64,000 bases of DNA from Henriciella sp. (GTDB lineage Bacteria > Pseudomonadota > Alphaproteobacteria > Caulobacterales > Hyphomonadaceae). Below are positions 7,726 to 15,996 of this stretch, in pieces. The notes below the pieces were generated by a model. The model saw only the letters and a program-made list of their open reading frames with translations. It was not told where the DNA came from and made no database searches. Numbering within the stretch: the first letter of the stretch is position 1; each line of letters opens with the position of its first letter. The stretch spans positions 1 to 64,000 of the forward strand of contig NZ_JAPYPG010000008.1 of assembly GCF_029937755.1 (NCBI RefSeq), written 5' to 3'. The position numbers and the translations under genes were made by a program.

Positions 7726-8682
7726 TCAGTAGACGCCCTGGCCTACGCCGCCATCGAATACCATCGGTTTGGATTTGCTCTCCTTCACCCGTTCGACTTG
7801 ACGCGTGACAGATGTCATGACCGTGCGCTGTTGCGGGATGCAAACCTTCTTTGCGGCCTTGGTCTTGATGACTTTGATACCTGGCCCATAACGACGCAGC
7901 AGCGACCGCTCGTTACAATTGCGTTGCGGCGTCTGCGGCTCGCAGACGAGGTCGCCGCCCGCCCCGTGGACAAGCGCTTCCCCTTTCGCACATGCCATGG
8001 TCTGGCCGTGATCGAAATTGGGCTCGCCATTTTCCACCTGACCAAGCGTGACCTGCATGCGAGTGCCGGCCATGCAGCGGAAGAGTTCGCCGCGATAATC
8101 GCCGGCAACCGACTGGCCGGGTTGAACCTGCGACGCCGGGTGCGGTGAACCGCTATCATCAAGGCACACGGCCTGCACTGCTTCATAGACGGTATGATAG
8201 CTGATCTCGTCCACACAGTATTCTTCTATGGTCGGGACCTCTTCGGTCACAGTCTCGGTATAGGTCTCCCCGCCGCCCACGACATTGAGGCCCTGGATCG
8301 ACGTCGTCGCCACAGGGGCCGGTCCCGAGAAACCGCCCCCGCCGCCAGCATAGGCAAAGACCTCACTGGAAGCCGAGGCACCTGCCGCGACATTGAGATA
8401 GGTCTCGCCTGAGAAGTTCAGCCGGCCGCCACCCACATTTACATTGGCGCCGGTGATCGAGATGTTCGGCCCGGCGATATTCACGCCCGGCACGATAACG
8501 CCGTGGCTCTTGCCGCGATTGCAGCAGCCCGAATTGTCCTTGGGGGTGTAGCTGGGCGGTGGCGGGGGCGTGTTGCAGGTATTGCAGCCACTGCCGCCAC
8601 CTGCAAAGGCCGCACCGGCCACTGTCGCCAGAGCAGCCAGGCCTGCACCGGCGGCCAGAATGTTCCGTGTTGAAACGCGCAT
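7726..8682 (-). CDS. Secreted Gly/Cys-rich protein of unknown function
   Basis: A 318-residue exported protein; I do not recognise the family. The signal peptide is clear (residues 1-27, cleaved after AGAAFA). The mature N terminus has CNTC, a five-proline run and a CC pair, followed by short beta-like repeats (GVNIAGPNISITGANVNVG) and a glycine tract. The C-terminal half has six or more further Cys and a basic tail containing RQVERVKESKSK. The alternating I/V-N-G pattern recalls surface beta-solenoid or amyloid-forming proteins. The start was placed at the ATG at 8682 because upstream codons in frame do not resemble coding sequence. Its proximity to hfaABD makes a surface or adhesion role possible, but that is inference. 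Confidence 0.7.
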   Translation of the reverse strand: MRVSTRNILAAGAGLAALATVAGAAFAGGGSGCNTCNTPPPPPSYTPKDNSGCCNRGKSHGVIVPGVNIAGPNISITGANVNVGGGRLNFSGETYLNVAAGASASSEVFAYAGGGGGFSGPAPVATTSIQGLNVVGGGETYTETVTEEVPTIEEYCVDEISYHTVYEAVQAVCLDDSGSPHPASQVQPGQSVAGDYRGELFRCMAGTRMQVTLGQVENGEPNFDHGQTMACAKGEALVHGAGGDLVCEPQTPQRNCNERSLLRRYGPGIKVIKTKAAKKVCIPQQRTVMTSVTRQVERVKESKSKPMVFDGGVGQGVY

Positions 8683-8884
8683 GAGAAGTCTCCGTGGCTC
8701 TTCGCCTGTCAGGATGCATCTTCCGTGCCGTTTCTCCCTTGAGCCGGGAAAAATGATTTGTGGAAAGGGAGATCGTCTCGCCTCACAGGAGAAGCCAGCT
8801 GGCCCGGGGCTTGCGAAGGTGCTGGAACGCCAGCGGAGGGGCCGTCGGCAAAACGGAATATGCAAGTAACAAGAGTACGACCGA

Positions 8885-9433
8885 ATGCTGGACACCACAC
8901 TACATCCTAACAGCCAAACACTGCTATCGGCGTGGCAACGCATGCACGCGGTCTCGAACGACACGATTCCGGGTCCGCAGACGCGGGACCACCCCGACCT
9001 GATTGCGCGGCTGTTCGTTATACAGGATGCAGGGTCGAATGACTGGGCCTTTCGCACCGCCGGCGCCCAGATCGAAACGTGTCTCGGCCGCCAGTTGGCC
9101 GACTACAATTTCCTGGGTTTCTGGACAGGTCCGGATCGGGACATGCTTGGCATGCTGCTGAAATCCGTCCAGTCGGAGCGCAAGCCGGCCATTGTGCGGG
9201 CCTGCGCGGAAAACCTGACGGGCGAACGCGTGGATGTCGAGATCATCCTCGCCCCGCTCGTGCAGCCTGCCCATATGGAAGGCGGCGCCCGCATGCTCGG
9301 CCTCTACCAGACGCTGGGCGGCGACTATCATCTGAAAGGCCGCCCCGTGTGGCGCCACCGGCTCACCGCCATCTTCCCGCCCGACGTCCGCGAGGCTGAA
9401 CCACGCGTGAAACTGGTCGCCAGCAACGACTAG
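8885..9433 (+). CDS. Single-domain PAS protein (PAS_5 type)
   Basis: A 182-residue protein with one PAS_5-like domain spanning most of its length (about residues 8-165): LLSAWQRMHAV at the start, a DHPDLIARLFVIQDAG segment and a central WAFRTAGAQIETCLGRQL strand-helix unit. There is no kinase, GGDEF or other output domain. Stand-alone PAS_5 proteins are common in stalked alphaproteobacteria; Caulobacter MopJ, which tunes CtrA signalling, is a single-domain PAS protein, but orthology cannot be claimed from this reading. The ribosome binding site is weak, so a later start is possible. Confidence 0.65.
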   Translation: MLDTTLHPNSQTLLSAWQRMHAVSNDTIPGPQTRDHPDLIARLFVIQDAGSNDWAFRTAGAQIETCLGRQLADYNFLGFWTGPDRDMLGMLLKSVQSERKPAIVRACAENLTGERVDVEIILAPLVQPAHMEGGARMLGLYQTLGGDYHLKGRPVWRHRLTAIFPPDVREAEPRVKLVASND

Positions 9434-9436
9434 GCC

Positions 9437-9967
9437 CTAGGCGATCGGCTTCAGGCCCTTCTTGAAGCGCTTCCAGTTTTCGACATAGACCTGCGCCGAG
9501 CCCTTGATGAGCTGGACCTGTTCAGGCTTGAGCTCCTTCACGACCTTGCCGGGCGCGCCCATGACAAGCGAATTGTCCGGGATTTCCTTGCCCTCGGGGA
9601 TCAGCGAATGCGCCCCGATGATGCAGTTCTTGCCGATCTTCGCGCGGTTGAGGATGGTCGAACCAATACCGATCAGCGTCTCGTCGCCAATCGTGCAGCC
9701 ATGCAGCATAACCATGTGACCGACGGTGACATCCTTGCCGATGGTCAGCGGCACGCCGTGGTCGGTGTGCAGCACACTGCCATCCTGGATGTTCGAATTC
9801 TCGCCGATCTCGATCGGATCATTGTCACCGCGCAGGACCGCATTGAACCACACGCTCGCATTTTCCTTGAGTATCACCCGCCCGAGCACGGTCGCATTGT
9901 CAGCGACCCAGAAATTTCCGCTGTCCGGCGTGACCGGTTTGACGCCATCGAGTTCATAAAGTGCCAT
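9437..9967 (-). CDS. Gamma-class carbonic anhydrase-like hexapeptide-repeat protein
   Basis: A 176-residue left-handed beta-helix protein of the gamma-carbonic anhydrase/YrdA family. Hexapeptide repeats run through residues 20-140. The three metal-binding His candidates are visible in LHTDHG and [10 protein letters not shown], and RGD (VLRGDNDPI) is in its usual place. Family members bind zinc or iron; many bacterial homologues have weak or no measured CO2 hydration activity, so the reaction is uncertain. It converges on the PAS gene with three bases between them. The CtrA box at 10017 lies about 50 bases before its start and could affect this gene too. Confidence 0.85.
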   Translation of the reverse strand: MALYELDGVKPVTPDSGNFWVADNATVLGRVILKENASVWFNAVLRGDNDPIEIGENSNIQDGSVLHTDHGVPLTIGKDVTVGHMVMLHGCTIGDETLIGIGSTILNRAKIGKNCIIGAHSLIPEGKEIPDNSLVMGAPGKVVKELKPEQVQLIKGSAQVYVENWKRFKKGLKPIA

Positions 9968-10016
9968 GTTTCAAATCTCTCCCTGTCACAAATATTTCGC
10001 AAGCGGAATTATCTGG

Positions 10017-10032
10017 TTAATCCACGCTTAAC
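10017..10032 (+). promoter_or_regulatory. CtrA box (TTAA-N7-TTAAC)
   Basis: TTAA (10017-10020), seven bases, TTAAC (10028-10032): an exact match to the Caulobacter CtrA consensus. The reverse strand also reads TTAA-N7-TTAAC, so the site is symmetric. On the plus strand a TATCCT (10038-10043) or TCTAAT (10043-10048) follows as a possible -10; on the minus strand GATAAT (10013-10008) does. It could control the candidate small RNA, the carbonic anhydrase gene, or both. Confidence 0.6.
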
Positions 10033-10049
10033 CCTGCTATCCTCTAATG

Positions 10050-10190
10050 GTTGAGAGATTCGGGAGGCAAGTGCCGATGGTCCCAAGACCGTCTCTGCCA
10101 GGAACACCGCCCGGCCCCATGACCGGGCCCGAAGCCTCCTCTTCCCGTTTTCCCGCCACCGCCGCGCGCTTTCGCCCGGCGGTTTTTTTG
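10050..10190 (+). ncRNA. Candidate CtrA-associated small RNA or leader RNA ending in a terminator
   Basis: About 140 bases between the CtrA box and a terminator contain no protein gene but several helices: GATGGTC/GACCGTC (10076-10082 with 10087-10093, one G-U pair), GCCCGG/CCGGGC (10109-10114 with 10123-10128), and two mutually exclusive long-range pairings, GGAGGC/GCCTCC (10063-10068 with 10134-10139) and TTCGGG/CCCGAA (10059-10064 with 10128-10133). A CCTCCT anti-Shine-Dalgarno motif sits at 10135-10140, a feature of many alphaproteobacterial trans-acting sRNAs. It ends at the terminator 10158-10189, only 24 bases before the phoH-like start, so it could instead be an attenuated leader. The 5' end is a guess. 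Confidence 0.5.
10158..10189 (+). terminator. Intrinsic terminator of the candidate small RNA
   Basis: Stem ACCGCCG (10158-10164) with CGGCGGT (10177-10183), then seven T (10183-10189). It ends about 24 bases before the downstream start codon. Confidence 0.8.
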
Positions 10191-10212
10191 TACCCAAAAT
10201 GGAGATCCACAC

Positions 10213-11013
10213 ATGGGTAAAAGAGCCTCTGCCAAGCGTCAGAAAGCCACTGCAGAAATGGAAGCCATGGGCTTCTTCGAGGAAATGGGAGGAAAATCGC
10301 GCAACGAGGCTCGGCTATATGCCATTCAGGGGGGATGGCATCCAGACGATGCCGACAAGATCCGTAACCCCAACACACCCCGCGACCAGCGCTACCAGAA
10401 AAACATCAAGCCCCGCTCGGAAAACCAGGCCCGGCTGATGAACGCGCTCGAGACCAAGTCGCTGGTCTGCGCGCTCGGCCCGGCCGGTACGGGCAAGACC
10501 TATCTGGCCATCTGCAAGGCAGTGGAAGCCCTCCAGAAAGGCAAGGTCGCGCGCATCATTCTCTCCCGCCCGGCTGTCGAGGCCGGTGAGCAGATTGGCT
10601 TCCTGCCCGGCGCAATGGAAGACAAGCTCGCCCCCTATCTCCGCCCGCTCTACGATGCGCTGGCTGACCGGCTTTCGCCACAGCAGCTCAAGCACATGAT
10701 GGGCGAAGGCCTGATCGAGATTGCCCCGATCGGCTTCATGCGCGGGCGCACGCTCAATAACGCCTTCGTGGTCATCGATGAGGCGCAGAATTGCACCTAT
10801 ACGCAGCTGAAGATGCTGCTGACACGGCTTGGCTGGCACTCGACCATGGCGGTGACCGGCGACCCGGCGCAAACCGACCTCCTGCCGGAACTCTCCGGCC
10901 TTGGGCAGGCAGCCTCGAAGCTCGAAAGCCTAGCAGATGCGGAAGTCGTCTACCTGGAAGGCAAGGACATCGTCCGCCATCCGCTCGTCGCGCAGATGCT
11001 CGACGTTCTCTAA
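10213..11013 (+). CDS. PhoH-like P-loop ATPase
   Basis: A 266-residue cytoplasmic ATPase of the PhoH family. Walker A GPAGTGKT lies near residue 93, the family segment SRPAVEAGEQIGFLPG near 117, Walker B FVVIDEAQNC near 185 and the sensor-like VTGDPAQTD near 216. PhoH proteins are linked to RNA metabolism and phosphate stress, but their reaction is poorly defined. The N-terminal 75 residues are basic and hydrophilic, as in the short PhoH2-like forms without KH or PIN domains. The gene lies just behind the terminator at 10158, so either it has a promoter inside that region or its expression depends on read-through. It converges with the next gene by four bases. Confidence 0.88.
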   Translation: MGKRASAKRQKATAEMEAMGFFEEMGGKSRNEARLYAIQGGWHPDDADKIRNPNTPRDQRYQKNIKPRSENQARLMNALETKSLVCALGPAGTGKTYLAICKAVEALQKGKVARIILSRPAVEAGEQIGFLPGAMEDKLAPYLRPLYDALADRLSPQQLKHMMGEGLIEIAPIGFMRGRTLNNAFVVIDEAQNCTYTQLKMLLTRLGWHSTMAVTGDPAQTDLLPELSGLGQAASKLESLADAEVVYLEGKDIVRHPLVAQMLDVL

Positions 11014-11240
11014 TTACCCGACCATCTGTAGACCCGGCCGCGACCCTGTTTGCGGCCGGTGTCTTCCACGCCGGTCACCTCGCCAGCACGAACCGCTTCC
11101 ATGAAATTCCGGCCTGCCTTCACCTTGTCGCCGATGAAGAGATCGTCCCATCCTGAGCCGTAGAGGTCCGGGAAATAGAATTCGCCGGGCTCTCGCCTGT
11201 TCAGACGCTCGAGAAGGCGGTTGATGTCGATCTTGTCCAT
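11010..11240 (-). CDS. Small DUF1413-like protein
   Basis: A 76-residue acidic/basic mixed protein with no signal peptide or membrane segment. The FPDLYGSGWDDLFIGDKVKAG stretch, shortened here to its core DLYGSGWDDL, resembles DUF1413 proteins of unknown function. ATG at 11240 was preferred to a TTG at 11273 because it begins the conserved-looking part and avoids extra residues. Function unknown. Confidence 0.5.
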   Translation of the reverse strand: MDKIDINRLLERLNRREPGEFYFPDLYGSGWDDLFIGDKVKAGRNFMEAVRAGEVTGVEDTGRKQGRGRVYRWSGN

Positions 11241-11287
11241 CTCTGAAACGTAGGAAGCACCGTGGCCCTGCAAAACCGCCCGGCCTG

Positions 11288-12847
11288 CTACTCGCTCGGG
11301 TCCAGCACCTGCTCATAAAGCCACGCGCCCGCTTCACCGACACTCTGGCGCTCAATATCCACTTTCGAATTCGCAGCCCGCATCAGCGCGGTATCGATCG
11401 CGCCCTGCAGGGGCTCGAGCGCATTGAGCAGCGCGGTGTTTTCACTGGCTTCCGGAGACACAAGCAGGAAAGCGTCATACGGCGGCAGAACAGAGCGCGT
11501 GTCCTCCAGCAGGACAAGGTCAAAGGCATCGATACGCCCATCGGTCGTGTAAGCCGTGATCAACCCGACCTCCCCGGCCTTCACCGCATCGTACATGAAG
11601 GCGGAATCCATGCTGCGGGTGCGGAGAGACTGCAGGCCATAGGCATCGCGGGTGCGGGTCCATTCCGACCGCCCGAAGAATTCCGGATCGCTGGAAATGG
11701 ACAAGTCGAGACCTGAGAGATCACCAATGGTCCCAAGCCCGTACTCTTCCGCCGTTTCAGGACTCGTCGCAAAAGCATAGGCATTCTCGAAGCCGAGTTT
11801 GCCAGCGGCCAGCACGCCCCGCTCATTCATCAGCCAAGCGGTGACTTTCGCATACATGGCTGAGCGTTGCGCCGGATCTTCGCGCTTCATCAAGGCCGCC
11901 CAGATCGTGCCGGTATAGTCAACATAGACGTCTATCGATCCGTTTGCGAGCGCATCGAAGGCGACCGTCGTGCCGAGGCCATCCCGGATCTCGACCCGCG
12001 CGCCTTTCGCTTCCAGCGTGCGCTTCAGCAGGTCAGCCAGGATGTATTGCTCGGTGAACCCCTTGGATCCGACGACAATGGTCTGGCCCTCGAGCGATTC
12101 GACTGCGGCTGGGCCCTCGCCCCCTGATGTCCCGCCCTGCCCGCCTGCCCCGGACGCAAACACCGTCAGGGCGGGCAGCATGACAAGAACCAGTCCGGCC
12201 ACACCCGCAAAGGCATGCAGGCGCGAGCGCTTCTGCGCGGATTTCTCGAACTGCGCGATGACCTGGTCGAGCGCCAGCGCCAGGGCCGCGGAAATCAGGC
12301 AGCCAAACAGCACCATCGCCCAGTTTCGCGTCTGCAGTCCCTGAAAGATGTAATTGCCAAGGCTTCTCGCTCCGACCGGCGTCGAGAGCGTTGCGGTACC
12401 GACAACCCAGGCGGAAGCGGTGCGCAGGCCCGCCACGATGACCGGTGCAGCAAGCGGCAGGTCGACCTGACGCAGCCGCTGATTGGCGGTCATCCCGACG
12501 GCAAGCGCCGCTTCGCGAACATCCGGCGCAACGCCCTGCAGGCCAACAATCGTATTTCTGAGAATGGGGAGGATGGAATAGAGAGACAGCGCCGCAAAGG
12601 CCGGCCAGAAGCCGATCATACCGCCCATCAGCGGGACCATCAGAGCCAGAAGGGCAAGCCCCGGAATAGTCTGCACAACGCTTGCCGTCGCAAGCGCCGG
12701 TCCGGCCAGGCTGCGCCGCCGGGCGGCAAGGATGCCGAGCGGGACCGAGACGAGCAACCCCATGAGCAGGGCACCCAGGGCCAGTCTCAGGTGCCCGGCA
12801 TAGTGGCCGGGAAAGACTGCCCATTCCTCTGCAAACAGCCCGCTCAC
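11288..12847 (-). CDS. Osmoprotectant ABC transporter, permease fused to substrate-binding protein
   Basis: A 519-residue fusion. Residues 1-210 form a membrane permease of the ProW/OpuCB type with five or six helices and the EAA-like loop REAALAVGMTANQRLRQV. After a further membrane segment (about 215-235) and a Gly-rich linker, residues 255-515 form an OpuCC/ProX-like binding domain (IVVGSKGFTEQYILADL start). Fusion tethers the receptor to the permease. Likely substrates are glycine betaine, choline or carnitine. It overlaps the ATPase gene by four bases, making a two-gene transporter operon. Confidence 0.88.
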   Translation of the reverse strand: MSGLFAEEWAVFPGHYAGHLRLALGALLMGLLVSVPLGILAARRRSLAGPALATASVVQTIPGLALLALMVPLMGGMIGFWPAFAALSLYSILPILRNTIVGLQGVAPDVREAALAVGMTANQRLRQVDLPLAAPVIVAGLRTASAWVVGTATLSTPVGARSLGNYIFQGLQTRNWAMVLFGCLISAALALALDQVIAQFEKSAQKRSRLHAFAGVAGLVLVMLPALTVFASGAGGQGGTSGGEGPAAVESLEGQTIVVGSKGFTEQYILADLLKRTLEAKGARVEIRDGLGTTVAFDALANGSIDVYVDYTGTIWAALMKREDPAQRSAMYAKVTAWLMNERGVLAAGKLGFENAYAFATSPETAEEYGLGTIGDLSGLDLSISSDPEFFGRSEWTRTRDAYGLQSLRTRSMDSAFMYDAVKAGEVGLITAYTTDGRIDAFDLVLLEDTRSVLPPYDAFLLVSPEASENTALLNALEPLQGAIDTALMRAANSKVDIERQSVGEAGAWLYEQVLDPSE

Positions 12848-13614
12848 GACCAGCCCTTTCCGAACGCCCCACGGATCCTGTCAGCCATGGCCTTTGGAGC
12901 CTTCAGCAGCTCCTCGACAATGGGACCGGCAGGCGACTGGATCAGCTCTTCTGCCGGTCCGATCTGGACGATTTGTCCAGCGTCCATCACGGCAATACGG
13001 TCGGCAAGGCGCAAGGCTTCCGAGAATTCATGCGTCACGAGCACAGAAGCAAAGCCGAGCTCGCTTTTCAGCCGTTTTATATCTTCGATCAGTCCATCCT
13101 TGGTCAGCGGGTCGAGCGCGGCGAAGGGCTCGTCCATGAGGACGATTTCAGGTTCGCCCGCCAGCGCACGCGCAAGGCCTATGCGCTGACGCTGGCCGCC
13201 CGAGAGCTCGGACGGGTAGCGCCCGGCATAATCGGATGCCGGCAAGCCGACCATATCCAGCAGGCTGTTGAGCTTCTCCGCTTGCCGCGCCTTGTCCCAG
13301 CCAAGCAAGGCGGGGGTAACGAGCACGTTCTCGCCGACCGTCATGTGCGGAAAAAGCCCGGCATGCTGGATGACAAAGCCGATCCGGCGGCGCCATTCAT
13401 GGCCGGGCATGTCAAACGCGCTCATACCCCCCAGAACAACCTCACCCTCGTCGGGTTCGATCAGGCGGTTCAGCATTTTCAGGGTCGTGGTCTTGCCGCA
13501 ACCGGAGTGACCGATAAGGGCGATGGTCTCATGCGCAGCAAGGCTGAAACTCACCCGGTCGACGGCAAGGGTTTCGCCGAAGCTCTTTGTCAGCCGTTCG
13601 GCGCGTAGCAACAT
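12844..13614 (-). CDS. Osmoprotectant ABC transporter ATP-binding protein
   Basis: A 256-residue ABC ATPase of the ProV/OpuCA family. Walker A GHSGCGKTTTLKMLNRL is near residue 35, the Q-loop in IGFVIQHAGLFPHMT, the signature LSGGQRQRIGLARAL near 138, Walker B IVLMDEPFAALDP and the switch His in LVTHEFSEAL. It lacks the C-terminal CBS pair that osmosensing OpuA/OpuCA proteins carry, so direct ionic-strength sensing is less likely. It is the first gene of the transporter pair. Confidence 0.88.
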   Translation of the reverse strand: MLLRAERLTKSFGETLAVDRVSFSLAAHETIALIGHSGCGKTTTLKMLNRLIEPDEGEVVLGGMSAFDMPGHEWRRRIGFVIQHAGLFPHMTVGENVLVTPALLGWDKARQAEKLNSLLDMVGLPASDYAGRYPSELSGGQRQRIGLARALAGEPEIVLMDEPFAALDPLTKDGLIEDIKRLKSELGFASVLVTHEFSEALRLADRIAVMDAGQIVQIGPAEELIQSPAGPIVEELLKAPKAMADRIRGAFGKGWS

Positions 13615-13633
13615 GAAGCAAACGCTAGCGCGA

Positions 13634-13843
13634 TTAGCCTCTGATGTCTTCCGAAAGAACCGTCATCTGGAACTGGTAGGACACCTCGCCTTCATCGACG
13701 TCCTTGTAGATGACCGCGATGAATTCCGCACCAAGATAGACTTCGACGGAATCGTCAGTCTGGGTGCGCGCCACGAGCCGGATACCGGGATTGAGCTTTT
13801 CCTTGAGATAGGACTCCAGACGCAGTGTTTCTTCTTTTTCCAT
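13634..13843 (-). CDS. DUF3126 family protein
   Basis: A 69-residue protein matching the short alphaproteobacterial DUF3126 family: an N-terminal helix (LRLESYLKEKLNP) followed by a beta-rich part (VEVYLGAEFIAVIYKD). It has no signal peptide. These genes are often found beside cysE, as here (cysE begins about 1.3 kb upstream on the same strand, with one gene between). Function unknown. It is preceded by an AGGAGAG ribosome binding site. Confidence 0.75.
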   Translation of the reverse strand: MEKEETLRLESYLKEKLNPGIRLVARTQTDDSVEVYLGAEFIAVIYKDVDEGEVSYQFQMTVLSEDIRG

Positions 13844-13917
13844 GAATCTCTCCTGTCAGTTCCGGTCGGCCTTACGGCAATTGATGCGCGGCTTAAATGC
13901 CGGGACGGAAAAATTCC

Positions 13918-14295
13918 TCAGTTGCCGTAATAAGTGGGCGGGGCATCGGCCACCGGCTGGGGTGGCGCTTCCTGCGTCTTCTCTTCCGGCGGATTGACCA
14001 GTCGCCACAGCACAGCGCAGATCCAGAAGATGAATTCGATCACCGCCCGGGCGATCAGCGTCATGACAATACCGAAGATAGTGTTCTCATTGACCAGTGT
14101 GCGAAACAGGAATTTCCCGCGCTCATCCATGTTCGGATCGCGGATCTGGCCTTCGATCCAGTTGGTGAAGTCCTGCATCCTGTTGAGCTGGTCCGGGAAG
14201 AAGGCAAAGCCGAGCAGCATCAGGAAGATGACCATAAAAAAGGTCGCGACGATCTTCGACGAGACGAGCGTAAACCCGCCAAGCAGTTTCCACAT
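13918..14295 (-). CDS. Two-helix membrane protein of unknown function
   Basis: A 125-residue protein with hydrophobic helices at about residues 12-33 and 75-100, an intervening hydrophilic segment with several charged residues (DFTNWIEGQIRDPNMDERGK), and a Pro/Glu-rich tail. I do not recognise the family. It lies between cysE and the DUF3126 gene on the same strand, so the three may be co-transcribed. Confidence 0.6.
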   Translation of the reverse strand: MWKLLGGFTLVSSKIVATFFMVIFLMLLGFAFFPDQLNRMQDFTNWIEGQIRDPNMDERGKFLFRTLVNENTIFGIVMTLIARAVIEFIFWICAVLWRLVNPPEEKTQEAPPQPVADAPPTYYGN

Positions 14296-14359
14296 GGCTA
14301 TACCCCTTTTGCGACCGGGGAGACCTTAGTCGAAAGGCGCGCCCCAAGCCAAGGCGGGA

Positions 14360-15163
14360 CTATTTTGCCTCGGGGATCGTCTGGTCCATGTTGCGCGCGG
14401 GCTGGCTGCCTTCGCCGCCGACGGCCTTCGCAGGAACGCCAGCGACTGTCGTGCGCGCCGGGACATCCTTGAGAACGACACTGCCGGCCGCGATCTTGAC
14501 CTCGTCGCCAATGGTAATGTTGCCCAGCACCTTCGCACCGACCGAGACGAGCACGCCCTTGCCGATCTTCGGATGACGGTCGCCGACTTCCTTGCCAGTA
14601 CCGCCAAGCGTCACGCCCTGCAGGATGGAGCAGCCATCCCCCACCACAGCGGTCTCGCCAATGGTGATACCGGACGCATGGTCGAGCATGACGCTCTTGC
14701 CCATCTTCACGGCTGGATGGATGTCGACGCCGAAGAGTTCGCTGGCACGTGACTGGAAGTGGAAAGCCAGCGTTTCCCGCCCCTCGCGCCAGAGCCGGTT
14801 GGCGACGCGGTGGGTCTGCAACGCAAGGAAGCCCTTGAAGAAGAGGAAGGGCTGCAACATCCCGCGGCAGGCCGGATCGCGTTCGAGGACAGCCTGCATG
14901 TCGAGCTCTGCCGCCTCGACCATCTCGTGCTCATGATCATAGACCGTCGCAATGATGTGGCGGATCTGCTGGGCGCCCATTTCCGGGCCCGCCAGTTTTT
15001 CGGCCAGGTGAAAGGCCAGTGCCTGACAGATCGTGTCGTGCGACAGGATCGCGGCGTCCATATAGCTGGCAAGCGCCGGCTCGTCGGCGGCAGCCGCCTT
15101 GGCCTCAAACCGCAGCCGTTTCCATGGCGGCGGCGGTGCGCCGATGTCCGGATTGTCGACCAT
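14360..15163 (-). CDS. cysE: Serine O-acetyltransferase
   Basis: A 267-residue CysE, catalysing acetyl transfer from acetyl-CoA to L-serine, the first step of cysteine synthesis. The N-terminal helical SATase domain (about 15-140) precedes a left-handed beta-helix. Visible landmarks are GVDIHPAVKMGKSVMLDHASG (catalytic Asp/His region; key part HPAVKMG) and GVTLGGTGKEVGDRHPKIG (CoA loop; key part GGTGK). The C-terminal tail ends in acidic residues and lacks the terminal Ile that CysE uses to dock onto CysK, so formation of the cysteine synthase complex may differ. A GGAGACC site precedes the start. Confidence 0.92.
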   Translation of the reverse strand: MVDNPDIGAPPPPWKRLRFEAKAAAADEPALASYMDAAILSHDTICQALAFHLAEKLAGPEMGAQQIRHIIATVYDHEHEMVEAAELDMQAVLERDPACRGMLQPFLFFKGFLALQTHRVANRLWREGRETLAFHFQSRASELFGVDIHPAVKMGKSVMLDHASGITIGETAVVGDGCSILQGVTLGGTGKEVGDRHPKIGKGVLVSVGAKVLGNITIGDEVKIAAGSVVLKDVPARTTVAGVPAKAVGGEGSQPARNMDQTIPEAK

Positions 15164-15238
15164 GAGGGCGGTCTCCTTGTCGCCAGGAAGGCTGAAATGG
15201 CAAGCCGCCCTGCGCGGATCAAGGCGCTTTCGATATTT

Positions 15239-15853
15239 TCAGGACGCTTCACCCCGGGGAATATAGCGGATCGCGAAGCCATTACGTAGCGTGCGCACGA
15301 CTTCTCCTCGCAAGTTCCCGACCGTCACAATCTCGCCCAAAGGGGGTGGTGGGCCGTCGGCCTCGAAAGCGGCGCCGGCAAGAGAGATGTCGATCGTCCG
15401 GCATTGAAGCACACGCCCGTCTGCGCGGCTCACAAGCGCAGGGCCGCCTCCGGCGTAACGGGGCGCCTCGCGTTCATCACTCAACCCGAGTTGCTTGTAA
15501 TTGAGCAGCCATGTCAGCCGGTCTGCGATCTTGTCACGCTTTCGCGGTGTGAGCTTGAACCTGACTGCAAAGCCTTGCGGGGTCCGGCGGACCACCTCGG
15601 CTTCCAGCCGCCCGAGATCATCGAGATAACAGATCAGCTGCGCATCCACTTCCGGCTGGACATGCGCGACGATTTCCGCGCCGCCACAGGAAATGTTGCG
15701 AGTCAGCAAGCCGTGATCTTCGGCACCATCAAAAAGAAAACGGCCGTTCAGCGCTAGATCGACGCGAACATTGGACCGCCTGTCCTTACGCAGATCGAAC
15801 CGCGGGGACACCTGCTCTTTGAGCTTCAAGCGAGTCTGCACGTCGCTCTCCAT
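15239..15853 (-). CDS. Tandem PilZ-domain protein, likely c-di-GMP receptor
   Basis: A 204-residue cytoplasmic protein with two PilZ-like domains. The first (about 18-110) has RKDRRSNVRV and NISCGGAEI, matching the RxxxR and (D/N)xSxxG c-di-GMP-binding motifs. The second (about 125-200) keeps a DISLAGAAFE motif but its arginine motif (EREAPRYAGG) is degenerate, so it may be structural. PilZ proteins couple c-di-GMP to motility, adhesion or polysaccharide output, fitting a holdfast-forming bacterium. It stands alone on the minus strand with a divergent GMC oxidoreductase. Confidence 0.8.
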   Translation of the reverse strand: MESDVQTRLKLKEQVSPRFDLRKDRRSNVRVDLALNGRFLFDGAEDHGLLTRNISCGGAEIVAHVQPEVDAQLICYLDDLGRLEAEVVRRTPQGFAVRFKLTPRKRDKIADRLTWLLNYKQLGLSDEREAPRYAGGGPALVSRADGRVLQCRTIDISLAGAAFEADGPPPPLGEIVTVGNLRGEVVRTLRNGFAIRYIPRGEAS

Positions 15854-15996
15854 TCTTGGCTCCTGGCCTGGCTTCGGAGGATCCGCCAGTCTGCGACGTT
15901 ATGGCGGGCTTGTTCATAAATGGTTGAAGCTTTGTGCAAAACTGACACTATCGTCACGAATGCAAATGCCGAATATCCGGGGAGGAAGCAGCGGCC

